A DNA stretch of 35,843 nucleotides from Armatimonadota bacterium (GTDB lineage Bacteria > Armatimonadota > Hebobacteria > GCA-020354555 > CP070648), in the NCBI GenBank assembly GCA_035527535.1, contig DATLAK010000076.1, positions 1 through 35,843 on the forward strand. The letters run 5' to 3'. The translations under genes were made by a program, and so were the position numbers. The notes beneath the pieces were generated by a model that was given only the letters and a program-made list of their open reading frames with translations, made no database searches and was not told where the DNA came from. Shown one piece after another: positions 1 through 6,238 of this stretch (within the stretch, counting starts at the first letter, position 1; the number at the start of each line of letters is the position of its first letter).

Positions 1-126
1 CAGTTGGAGGCACAAGTGCGACGCGGCATCCGGCGGGTGCGGCGCACAGACGACCTGGCTTTCGCTTTCCTCAAACACTCTGGACTCTATCCTGAACTAT
101 ATAAGGTATTATGCGAGACTCAATAG
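1..126 (+). CDS. C-terminal fragment of an unknown protein, cut by the window edge
   Basis: Frame 1 is open from the window edge to a TAG at 124-126, giving 41 residues that end in KVLCETQ. The piece is basic at first (QVRRGIRRVRR) and then hydrophobic. No family is recognisable from so little. The next reading frame starts inside it with a 16-base overlap, which suggests two translationally coupled genes. Base composition here is clearly less GC-rich than in the genes downstream. It could be the end of a polysaccharide-biosynthesis gene given the exosortase next door, but that rests only on position. Confidence 0.45.
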   Translation, partial: QLEAQVRRGIRRVRRTDDLAFAFLKHSGLYPELYKVLCETQ

Positions 127-554
127 TTCTTCATTTTCGCACGAATCAAGGAAGCTTGCCTGGCCGTGCAGCATTCTGGGCTGCCATCATAGGGACTATC
201 GCCTTTGGCTTTTACATTCGCTACCTCCTGAAGCGGCAAGGCTGGCAAGCATCGCTACGTCCCTACTTGGCACAGGAACAGGCGTGGAATGGTAAGTTGC
301 CAGGGTGGGTGCGAATCGTGCCGCCGGGCAGATCGGTTTTGGCGTACTTTCGACTCTTCTTCGTTGGTGTTTATGCATTCTTGATTATAGTCTCCTGCTC
401 TCAGCCGGATGCCTCAGTACGTCCCCGATATGTGCCCACTCGTGCGTCGCTGCCCCTTCGCCCAAGCGACGGAGCACACAGTACCGCACACTCGAATCAG
501 CCAAGGGCCAGGACACTAGCACCGCGGAATCAAAGGGGGGAGGCCGTGCCGTAG
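111..554 (+). CDS. hypothetical small membrane protein
   Basis: A 147-residue reading frame with two hydrophobic stretches: about residues 20-40 (AAFWAAIIGTIAFGF) and 75-95 (VLAYFRLFFVGVYAFLII). The C-terminal third is low in complexity, rich in Arg, Pro and Ser, and may not be functional. No family recognised. It overlaps the preceding partial frame by 16 bases. Codon use and GC content differ from the GC-rich genes to the right, so it may be acquired DNA or a decayed gene. It could also be spurious; the two plausible membrane segments are the main support. Confidence 0.4.
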   Translation: MRDSIVLHFRTNQGSLPGRAAFWAAIIGTIAFGFYIRYLLKRQGWQASLRPYLAQEQAWNGKLPGWVRIVPPGRSVLAYFRLFFVGVYAFLIIVSCSQPDASVRPRYVPTRASLPLRPSDGAHSTAHSNQPRARTLAPRNQRGEAVP

Positions 555-618
555 CCTAGCATTTCCGTGACACACGACCTGATTTCGCCCGTCCTGAATT
601 GCGGCGTTTCTCCAGTGC

Positions 619-634
619 TGGCATACTTCTTGCT
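619..634 (+). promoter_or_regulatory. sigma-54 (-24/-12) promoter upstream of exosortase
   Basis: The sequence TGGCATACTTCTTGCT has GG at 620-621 and GC at 632-633 with exactly ten bases between, as in the sigma-54 consensus TGGCAYG-N4-TTGCW. Transcription would begin near 645, about 55 bases before the exosortase ATG. A second element with the same TTCTTGCTG right half precedes the PEP-CTERM gene at 3977. PEP-CTERM systems are known to be linked to the sigma-54 activator pair PrsK/PrsR, which fits; no such regulator gene lies in this window. Confidence 0.6.
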
Positions 635-675
635 GCCACTATTGAGCGAGGCGTCCTTTTGTCGCTGTGATACAT

Positions 676-702
676 CACAGCCGGGGGCGGCTGTGCCACA
701 TG
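676..702 (+). repeat. palindromic repeat element, copy 1 (CACAGCCG/CGGCTGTG)
   Basis: A perfect 8-bp stem, CACAGCCG (676-683) and CGGCTGTG (688-695), with a GGGG loop. It is followed by CCACATG, whose ATG is the exosortase start candidate. Both ends of the element recur at 12784-12834, before the membrane part of the DUF2723 glycosyltransferase gene: CACAGCCGGGGGC on the left and CGGCTGTGCCACATG on the right. This looks like a dispersed REP-like element. It occupies the normal Shine-Dalgarno position of the exosortase gene. Confidence 0.65.
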
Positions 703-1587
703 ATGTCCATCGCAATCTCCCGTCTGAGGATTCCCTCGTTGTCCACGCTTGCCGTAGTCGCCGCCGGCGCGTGGCTCTACGCTCCTGTGGCGGCGGAAAT
801 GGTGCAGGCGTGGCGCACCCAGGATAACGCCTCGCACGGGTTCCTGATCCTCCCCATCGCCGGGTATCTGGTATGGCTCGACCGCGCGAGGATCGCACGG
901 GCGTACCGCGGCGGGGCCACCGCCGCAGGCCTGGCGTGGGCGGGGGTGGCGCTGGTCATGTACCTCGGCGGGCGCTGGATGGAGGTCGAGTTCCTGCCGC
1001 CGCTGTCGCTGGTGCTGATGATCGGCGCGCAGGTGCTCTACTTTGGCGGCTGGGGGGTGCTGCGGGCCTCGGCGTTCCCCTGCGCGTTCCTGCTGTTCAT
1101 GGTGCCGTGGCCGGACCTCCTGGTCGAGTTCCTGAGCTTCCCCATGCAGTTGCTGTCCGCCAAGTACGCCGCGATGCTGATCGGGCTGTTCGGCATCCCC
1201 GTGACGCGCGCCGGCGTTGACCTCCACCTGGCGAGCTACACCTTTAGCGTCGGCGCGCCCTGCAGCGGGATGAAGACGCTGGTGGCGCTGTTGGCACTGG
1301 CGGCGCTGATCGCCCACCTCGCACGCGGGCCGCGGTGGAAGCGGACGGTGTTGTTCGCGTGCGGCGTTCCGGCGGCGCTGCTCGCCAACGTCGTGCGCAT
1401 CGTCATCATCCTGCTCATCGCCACCCTCGTCAGCGCCCGGGCGGCGGAGGGCTTCTTCCATGGCGCCTCGGGGATGCTGGTGTTCGTGATCGCGCTGGCG
1501 GGGCTGCTGGCGACGGGCCGCGCCATGGGCCTGGGTGGGGTGCTCGGCGGGGCGGGCGCGGAGAAGTCGGATGCGGCCACCGGATAG
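700..1587 (+). CDS. xrt: exosortase (PEP-CTERM sorting transpeptidase)
   Basis: A 295-residue multi-pass inner-membrane protein of the exosortase/archaeosortase family. It is predicted to recognise C-terminal PEP-CTERM signals, cut them and hand the protein to the cell surface. The family triad is visible: Cys188 in APCSGMK, Arg233 in NVVRIVI and His254 in FFHGASG, each in a hydrophobic segment. The N-terminal family signature SHGFLILPIAGYLVW is also present. The ATG at 700 (or 703) directly abuts a palindromic repeat, so no normal ribosome site is seen; a GTG at 667 is an alternative start. The 3' end overlaps the EpsI-like gene by 17 bases. A client protein with a PEP-CTERM tail is encoded at 4062. 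The exosortase subtype cannot be named from this view. Confidence 0.93.
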   Translation: MMSIAISRLRIPSLSTLAVVAAGAWLYAPVAAEMVQAWRTQDNASHGFLILPIAGYLVWLDRARIARAYRGGATAAGLAWAGVALVMYLGGRWMEVEFLPPLSLVLMIGAQVLYFGGWGVLRASAFPCAFLLFMVPWPDLLVEFLSFPMQLLSAKYAAMLIGLFGIPVTRAGVDLHLASYTFSVGAPCSGMKTLVALLALAALIAHLARGPRWKRTVLFACGVPAALLANVVRIVIILLIATLVSARAAEGFFHGASGMLVFVIALAGLLATGRAMGLGGVLGGAGAEKSDAATG

Positions 1588-2203
1588 ACGAGCGATAGCG
1601 ATGCTGGGGCTGCTACTGGCTGCGCAGGCGGCGGCCTGGGCAACGCGCCCGGTGGCGCGGCCGCCGAGCCCGGTGGTGGTCGAGCGGGTGCCGCTGCGCA
1701 TCGGCGAATGGCGCGGGCGCGACCTCGGCCCGCTCGAACGCGGGACGCTCGAGATGCTGCAGCCGGATGACTACCTCAACCGGGAGTACGTCAGCGCCCA
1801 CGGGCTGCCGGCGTACCTGGCGGTGATCTACGGCCACCGCAAGACCACTTTCCATTCGCCCGGATTCTGCCTGCTGGGCGGCGGGTGGAATATCGTCGAG
1901 AAATCCCGTTTGCAGCTCGCCACCGCGGGCCGCAGCCGCATCGAGGTCAACCGGTTTCTGCTCGTACGCGGTGATCAGCAGGCGGTGGTGCTCTACTACT
2001 ACCTGCAGGGCAAACGGTCGAGCGCCAGTTGGGTCACGCATCAGCTCTACCTGGTGATGGATCGCGCGCGTCAGCGGTCATCGGCGGGTGCGCTCGTGCG
2101 CCTGACCGTGCCCGTGGTCAGCGATGCCGCGACCGCCACCGGGCAAGGCGCGGACCTGCTCGCCCGTCTCGCCCCCCATGTGGGCGAAGCCATTCGTCCC
2201 TAG
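1571..2203 (+). CDS. epsI: EpsI-like exosortase-associated protein (DUF3485)
   Basis: A 210-residue protein with an N-terminal signal anchor (MLGLLLAAQAAAWA) and a periplasmic EpsI/DUF3485 domain. In many genomes this domain follows an exosortase or is fused to its C-terminus. The characteristic motif is FHSPGFCLLGGGW, with conserved His, Pro, Cys and Gly-Trp; the later segment VLYYYLQGK is also typical. Its biochemical role is not established; it is thought to act in exopolysaccharide production or exosortase function. The ATG at 1571 is preferred because GGAGAAG precedes it and it overlaps the exosortase stop by 17 bases, a coupling arrangement. An in-frame ATG at 1601 is the alternative. 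Confidence 0.88.
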   Translation: MRPPDRRAIAMLGLLLAAQAAAWATRPVARPPSPVVVERVPLRIGEWRGRDLGPLERGTLEMLQPDDYLNREYVSAHGLPAYLAVIYGHRKTTFHSPGFCLLGGGWNIVEKSRLQLATAGRSRIEVNRFLLVRGDQQAVVLYYYLQGKRSSASWVTHQLYLVMDRARQRSSAGALVRLTVPVVSDAATATGQGADLLARLAPHVGEAIRP

Positions 2204-2234
2204 CTCGCGGGACCATCATCAGGGAGGCTGCGAC

Positions 2235-3923
2235 GTGTCCAACCAGCAAGCGGTACCACCACCGGCAGGCGAGCGCCGGAAGCAATCGCGGCTCGCCGGC
2301 GGGGACGAGGTCGTGCCCCGGCGCGCCGATGCGATCGAGGCGTGGAGCCGCACCGTCGTCGTGCACCTGCTGTGGATCGGCGCCGGCGCGGCCGCCCTCG
2401 CCCTGCAGTTCGTGCGCGGCTTCCGCGGCCTCTACCTCAGCGACGCCATGGACCTGGCCCAGATCGGCAGGCACCTGGCGGCGGGCGACGGATACGTCAC
2501 CTCGCTGCTGCGGCCAGCGGCGATCGGCCTGTCCCATCGCCTGCCGGCGCCAGAGCTCTTCCATGCGCCGCTGCACCCGCTCATCCTCGGCCTGGTCTTC
2601 ATCATCTTGCCCGAGACCGACCTGGTGGTGGCGGCGGTATCGGCGTTCTTCTTCGCGGCGACCTTGCCCCTGGTTTACCTGCTGGGGGCCAAGCTGTTTG
2701 ACCGCGCGACCGGCGTGCTGGCGGCCGTCCTGTTTGCGCTGAGCGTGAGCGCACTGGGCTACGCGGTGTCCGGCCTCCACGTCACGCTGTGGGCGTTCTT
2801 GCTTACGCTCGTCGTCTATCTGCTCTACACCAACCCGGGCTCGCGGCGGCGCAGCCTGGCGGCCGGAGCGGTGCTGGGCCTGTGCTGGCTGACCGAGTAT
2901 CTCACCATAGCCCTGGTCGTTCCCGCGCTGATCGGCGCATACTACATGCAGCCCGAGCGTCGGCGGCGCCATCTGGCGTGGTTCGCGGTGGGGCTGGTGG
3001 TGGTGATGGCGCCGTGGTGGGTGCGCAACCTCCGCGTCGCCGGCGATCCTTTTTTCACCCTCGAGCGCTATCAACTGGTCATGTTCACCAGCGCCCACCC
3101 CGGATACCAGTTGCTCAGAAGCGCCGACCCCTCCGCGCTGAAGCTGCCGGCGCTCGTGCTCGACAGCGCGCGGCCGCTGGTCAAGAAAACGATCCTGGGC
3201 CTGGCGTCGGCCTATCGCATCCTACCGCCGTTGGTAGGTCTCTACGTGGTGGCCTTCTTCGTCATCGCCATGATGCGCCGGCTGGGGGCGCCGCGGCCGG
3301 ACCTGGCGCGCAAGACGGTGTTCATGCTGACCGCCTTCATGGTGGCGATCGGCGCGCTGCACAATCCCACCGCCGAGACGTTCTTCGTGCTGGTGCCACT
3401 GATAACGGTGCTCTGCGCGGGGTACTTCCTCGCGCTGGTGCGCGAGTGGATCGGCACCAGTCGGGGGCGTTCGGTGGCGGTGGTGCTGTTTGCGGCGCTG
3501 GCGGCGTATCCCGCCCTCGTCTCGTGGGCGACGCCGCAGCCGAAGGCGCTGCCCAGCCGCGCCAATCTCAACTACCTGCGGGGGCTGGTTGGAAAACACG
3601 CGGTCGTGGTCAGTGATGCCCCGTGGGCGGTGGCGTGGCACGCCCGGCGCTTGGCGGTGTGGCTGCCACTTGCAGGTGAGGACTTCGAGGCGGTGCAGAA
3701 GAGCATCGGCGTTGACGCGATTTACTTCTCGACCCTGCTGAGCTCCTACCCTGCGTCCGAGCAGCCGCTGCTGTGGCAGCGGCTCTATGCCGGGCGCACC
3801 CCGCCGCCCGGCTTCGAGGTTGCGGCGACGCTGCCGCCGGGGGAACTGGTGCTGCTGAAGGAGGAAGCCGCTGCCGGGGGGCGGGTCGGGCCGCCAGAGC
3901 CAGCGGGCAGCGACCGGCCTTGA
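2235..3923 (+). CDS. GT39-like membrane glycosyltransferase (PMT/ArnT superfamily)
   Basis: A 562-residue protein with about ten to twelve hydrophobic helices followed by a soluble C-terminal part of roughly 120 residues. The first luminal/periplasmic loop carries LYLSDAMDLAQIGRHLA, the acidic loop typical of PMT-type glycosyltransferases that use lipid-linked sugars. It is followed by ELFHAPLHPLILG, the usual second loop of the family. Such enzymes move a sugar from a polyprenyl carrier to a protein or glycan outside the inner membrane. The GTG start at 2235 is chosen because AGGGAGG lies eight bases upstream; a longer frame would run back into the EpsI gene. It follows EpsI by 31 bases and is probably co-transcribed. 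The substrate is unknown; glycosylation of PEP-CTERM or surface proteins is a reasonable guess from context. Confidence 0.8.
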   Translation: MSNQQAVPPPAGERRKQSRLAGGDEVVPRRADAIEAWSRTVVVHLLWIGAGAAALALQFVRGFRGLYLSDAMDLAQIGRHLAAGDGYVTSLLRPAAIGLSHRLPAPELFHAPLHPLILGLVFIILPETDLVVAAVSAFFFAATLPLVYLLGAKLFDRATGVLAAVLFALSVSALGYAVSGLHVTLWAFLLTLVVYLLYTNPGSRRRSLAAGAVLGLCWLTEYLTIALVVPALIGAYYMQPERRRRHLAWFAVGLVVVMAPWWVRNLRVAGDPFFTLERYQLVMFTSAHPGYQLLRSADPSALKLPALVLDSARPLVKKTILGLASAYRILPPLVGLYVVAFFVIAMMRRLGAPRPDLARKTVFMLTAFMVAIGALHNPTAETFFVLVPLITVLCAGYFLALVREWIGTSRGRSVAVVLFAALAAYPALVSWATPQPKALPSRANLNYLRGLVGKHAVVVSDAPWAVAWHARRLAVWLPLAGEDFEAVQKSIGVDAIYFSTLLSSYPASEQPLLWQRLYAGRTPPPGFEVAATLPPGELVLLKEEAAAGGRVGPPEPAGSDRP

Positions 3924-3976
3924 GGCAGGCGCCAGGCCGAAAAAATGTGCACCGTACCTACAGTACTAGCCCTTCT

Positions 3977-3992
3977 GGGCACGGTTCTTGCT
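3977..3992 (+). promoter_or_regulatory. sigma-54 (-24/-12) promoter of the PEP-CTERM gene
   Basis: GGGCACGGTTCTTGCT: the GG at 3978-3979 and the GC at 3990-3991 are exactly ten bases apart, and the block GGCACG-N4-TTGCT matches the sigma-54 consensus except for the first T. Predicted transcription start is near 4003, leaving a leader of about 59 bases before the ATG at 4062. The right half TTCTTGCTG is identical to that of the element upstream of exosortase, which suggests co-regulation of sorter and substrate. Confidence 0.72.
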
Positions 3993-4061
3993 GGTATTGC
4001 AGTCGGCACTCGTTGTGCACAATCAAGCAAGGGCAAAGATGGTCCTTCCGGGGAGGCTGAA

Positions 4062-4715
4062 ATGAGAGGAATGCTGATGGTGGCGCTGCTGGTCGTCGCG
4101 CTGGCCCTGTGCGTGACTGCCGCCGGCGCCGATCCGTGGCCGGACTACTACAGCCAGACGACGACGGTCGACTATGTGACGGTGGTGCCGGTGTTCGATG
4201 CGGGGAGCGATACCTGGACCTATCAACTGGGCGTGATTCCGGGCGCGACCGATCCGGTGTACGGAGCGCTTGATCCCACCTACGGCGGGGTCAAGGCGCT
4301 GGTGGTGTACCAGCTCGGGGTTGGCACCGCCCAGGAGCCGAACTACTACGCCGGGGAGCCCAACCCGCCGTACACGACGCGCCCCGGCTGGGACATCAAC
4401 GGCGGCTGGGAAACCCATCCGGCGTCAGGTGGCAATCCGGGCTGGGGAGCGTTCGGCTGGCGGGGGAGCAGCCCGGATTCGTACGTTAATCCAGGCGAAA
4501 CCGACAGCACCAACTTCTGGGCGCATTGGTCGGGCACGCCGGCCGCCGACGATTTCGTCTATCTGGTGCACGTGGCGATCGACTCCTCTCCGGGCGCGAC
4601 ATCTCCGCAGACCTTCTGGGCGCGCATCGGGGAGCCCATTCCCGAACCCGCCTCGCTGGTGCTGCTGGGCGTGGGCGGCGCCGGCCTGTTGGGTCTGCGG
4701 CGCCGCCGCAAGTAG
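4062..4715 (+). CDS. PEP-CTERM sorting-domain secreted protein
   Basis: A 217-residue exported protein. The N-terminus is a clear signal peptide (MRGMLMVALLVVALALC, then AAGA before the mature DPWPDYY). The body is rich in Tyr, Trp, Gly and Pro, without a domain I can name. The C-terminus is a textbook PEP-CTERM signal: IPEPASL, a hydrophobic helix with LLGVGGAGLLGL, and the basic end RRRRK. The exosortase 2.5 kb upstream is the obvious processing enzyme. The ATG at 4062 is chosen over an in-frame ATG at 3945 because GGGAGG sits six bases before it and the signal peptide begins there; the 3945 start would also lie upstream of the sigma-54 element. A terminator follows at 4776. Confidence 0.92.
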   Translation: MRGMLMVALLVVALALCVTAAGADPWPDYYSQTTTVDYVTVVPVFDAGSDTWTYQLGVIPGATDPVYGALDPTYGGVKALVVYQLGVGTAQEPNYYAGEPNPPYTTRPGWDINGGWETHPASGGNPGWGAFGWRGSSPDSYVNPGETDSTNFWAHWSGTPAADDFVYLVHVAIDSSPGATSPQTFWARIGEPIPEPASLVLLGVGGAGLLGLRRRRK

Positions 4716-4775
4716 AGACCGCCCGGCGCCCCAATCGCGGGGGGGCTTGCTCCCGCCCGCTGATGGACGATTTAC

Positions 4776-4810
4776 GAGCCCGGCATCACCTGCCGGGCTC
4801 GTGCCTTTTC
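4776..4810 (+). terminator. intrinsic terminator after the PEP-CTERM gene
   Basis: A 10-bp perfect stem, GAGCCCGGCA (4776-4785) with TGCCGGGCTC (4791-4800), and a 5-base loop. It is followed by GTGCCTTTTC with a short T run. It separates the exosortase cluster from the riboswitch-led surface operon. Confidence 0.75.
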
Positions 4811-4857
4811 ATCGGCCCTGCGCTCCTTGGGTTCCTCTCGGCCGCCGCCGTCAAATG

Positions 4858-4866
4858 TGGAATAAT
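4858..4866 (+). promoter_or_regulatory. candidate extended -10 promoter for the riboswitch transcript
   Basis: TGGAATAAT gives an extended -10 (TG-N-AATAAT, five of six matches to TATAAT) with no convincing -35 upstream. It stands in a local AT-rich patch and would start RNA near 4873, about 75 bases before the riboswitch core. Weak by itself, it gains support from position. Confidence 0.4.
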
Positions 4867-4934
4867 ACCTACGGATCGAATGCCGGGGAAGACCCGGCAC
4901 GGAGGTTTCCCTCGACCGTAGATAACTGATCCAC

Positions 4935-5022
4935 TACTGCTGGATGATAAAGGCAAACCCTTCGTGAGGAGGGGACGCAAAACCACGGGACTCACCGAGT
5001 CAGCCGGGTTGCCAAACAGCGA
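4935..5022 (+). ncRNA. GEMM-I riboswitch (cyclic-di-GMP class I)
   Basis: The conserved GEMM pieces occur in order. AAAGGCAAACC is at 4948-4958. A stem capped by a GNRA-type GUGA tetraloop follows (CCCTTCGTGAGGAGGG). GGGACGCAAAACC, the tetraloop-receptor strand, is next, then a third hairpin GACTC-ACC-GAGTC. AGCCGGGTTGCC (5002-5013) closes the domain by pairing with GGCAAACC. GEMM-I aptamers sense cyclic di-GMP, and a subgroup prefers cyclic GMP-AMP. The base aligned with the selectivity position of the Vibrio aptamer appears to be G, which favours cyclic di-GMP, but that alignment is from memory. A strong hairpin 35 bases downstream can serve as the expression platform for the DUF11 gene. 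Confidence 0.85.
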
Positions 5023-5056
5023 ACCACGGGACCGTCGCAAATTATCGTAGTGTCCT

Positions 5057-5093
5057 AGCTGCCTCTGGCGATTGGCTGCCAGAGGCAGCTTTC
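5057..5093 (+). terminator. 13-bp hairpin, probable riboswitch expression platform
   Basis: The arms AGCTGCCTCTGGC (5057-5069) and GCCAGAGGCAGCT (5078-5090) are perfect complements with an 8-base loop, followed by TTTC. It lies 35 bases after the GEMM aptamer and about 155 bases before the DUF11 start codon. The T tract is short, so termination strength is uncertain. Between 5094 and 5244 there are further GC-rich hairpins but no gene. Confidence 0.6.
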
Positions 5094-5244
5094 ATAGCAC
5101 CAACTCAAGCAGCATCAATACATCAGCACCTCCTTTACCGGCAGTATGGAGACGGCAAGCGCGAGTCGGGCGGTTGCGCCCGGGGGACGCTCAGCCGTCC
5201 GCTCAGCGGGGGAACCGGAACGGACACCCCAGGAGGTGACTGAG

Positions 5245-6153
5245 ATGCGTTGGCTGAACGCCGCGAGCCCTGGAGCAGTCGGGCTGGCGGCCTTGTGTTT
5301 GGTTCTATCCGTCGCGGCCGCACCCCCCGCCCACGCCCAGGGCACGGCCGCCGGCACCGTCATCCAGAATACGGCCAGCCTCAACTTCAATGATGCTGGC
5401 GGCCAGCCGCAGCCGACGGTAGACTCCAGCGCCGCCACGACCACGGTCAGCCACGTCGCCGCCGTCCAAGTGGCGCCGGCGACCGGCGCCAAGGACGGCC
5501 AGAGCGGCGAGGTCCTCTACTACGCCGCGACCGTGACCAACAAGGGCAACGGCCCTGACACCTTCTCGCTGACGGCGGCCTCCGCCAGCAGTCCCGCGTG
5601 GACCGTCGCCATCTACAAGGACGACGGCGCGGGCGGCGGTACCGCCAATGACGGCGTGCACCAGTCCGGGGAGACGAATCTCGCGTCCACCACCGGCAGC
5701 ATCGCCGCCGAGGCCGCCTTCAAGTGCTTCGTCGCGGCAACAGTGCCCGCGGGCGCCGCGGGCGGAACGGTTGACTCCACAACCTTCAGCGCCACCTCCC
5801 AGTTCGACGCCGGCAAGCAGGCGTCCGCCGTGTTCTCGACCACGGTCAAGGCCGCCGCCATGAGCCTGACCAAGGCCGTGGACAAGGCACAGGCTGCGCC
5901 GGGCGAGACGATTCGCTACACCATCACCTACAGCAACGGCGGCGACGCCGCGGCCACCAGCGTGGTCCTGACCGACACCGTACCGTCCGCCGTGACCTAC
6001 GTCGCCAACAGCGTCAAGGTCAACGGCGCCGCCAAGACCGACGCCGCCGACGGCGACAACGTCACGGTCGCCGCGGGCGTGTTAACCGTGAGTCTCGGCA
6101 GCGTGGCTGCCGGCGCTAGCGGGACTATCACCTTCGACGCTACCGTCAAGTAG
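5245..6153 (+). CDS. secreted DUF11-domain surface protein
   Basis: A 302-residue exported protein. A signal peptide (LAALCLVLSVAAAPPAHAQ) ends with a clean AHA-Q cleavage site near residue 32. The mature start GTVIQNTASLNFND is the usual opening of DUF11-type surface proteins. A C-terminal DUF11 domain covers about residues 208-302 (SLTKAVDKAQAAPGETIRY, then YSNGGD, VVLTDTVP and a beta-rich end). DUF11 domains are Ig-like beta-sandwich modules of S-layer or adhesin proteins. The ATG at 5245 has a near-perfect AGGAGGTGA upstream; longer in-frame starts would run into the leader. No sorting signal is seen at the C-terminus. It is the first gene after the GEMM riboswitch, so cyclic-dinucleotide control of surface character is likely. 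Confidence 0.85.
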   Translation: MRWLNAASPGAVGLAALCLVLSVAAAPPAHAQGTAAGTVIQNTASLNFNDAGGQPQPTVDSSAATTTVSHVAAVQVAPATGAKDGQSGEVLYYAATVTNKGNGPDTFSLTAASASSPAWTVAIYKDDGAGGGTANDGVHQSGETNLASTTGSIAAEAAFKCFVAATVPAGAAGGTVDSTTFSATSQFDAGKQASAVFSTTVKAAAMSLTKAVDKAQAAPGETIRYTITYSNGGDAAATSVVLTDTVPSAVTYVANSVKVNGAAKTDAADGDNVTVAAGVLTVSLGSVAAGASGTITFDATVK

Positions 6154-6178
6154 CAGAGCGACTGGCAAGCTGGCAAGC

Positions 6179-6213
6179 ATCCCGGGGCCCGGCTCCGTGC
6201 AGGGCCCCGGGAT
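6179..6213. repeat. perfect 12-bp inverted repeat between the DUF11 and FlgD-Ig genes
   Basis: ATCCCGGGGCCC (6179-6190) and GGGCCCCGGGAT (6202-6213) are exact complements around an 11-base loop. No T run follows, so it is not a classical terminator. In RNA it would form a very stable hairpin 25 bases before the next start codon. It could stabilise the upstream message, attenuate read-through, or be a protein-binding palindrome. Confidence 0.6.
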
Positions 6214-6238
6214 AGATACCCCAGGTTTGGGATCTCGC

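Noticed and set aside
667-699. A GTG start for exosortase 11 codons upstream of the ATG
   Set aside because: The extra residues are read from the palindromic repeat and have no hydrophobic or family character; it remains a minor alternative.
556-1701. A 381-codon open frame on the minus strand opposite exosortase and EpsI
   Set aside because: It is full of Arg, His, Gln and Pro repeats typical of antisense frames in GC-rich DNA and overlaps two well-supported genes.
3945-4061. An upstream ATG extending the PEP-CTERM protein by 39 residues
   Set aside because: The extension would place translation start before the predicted sigma-54 start site and in front of a clear signal peptide with its own ribosome site.
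5146-5232. A possible second, degenerate GEMM-like aptamer before the DUF11 gene
   Set aside because: GGCAAGC, GGGACGCTCAGCC and GCGGGGGAACC echo the motif, but the conserved GGCAAACC and GACGCAAA blocks are broken, so only GC-rich hairpins can be claimed.
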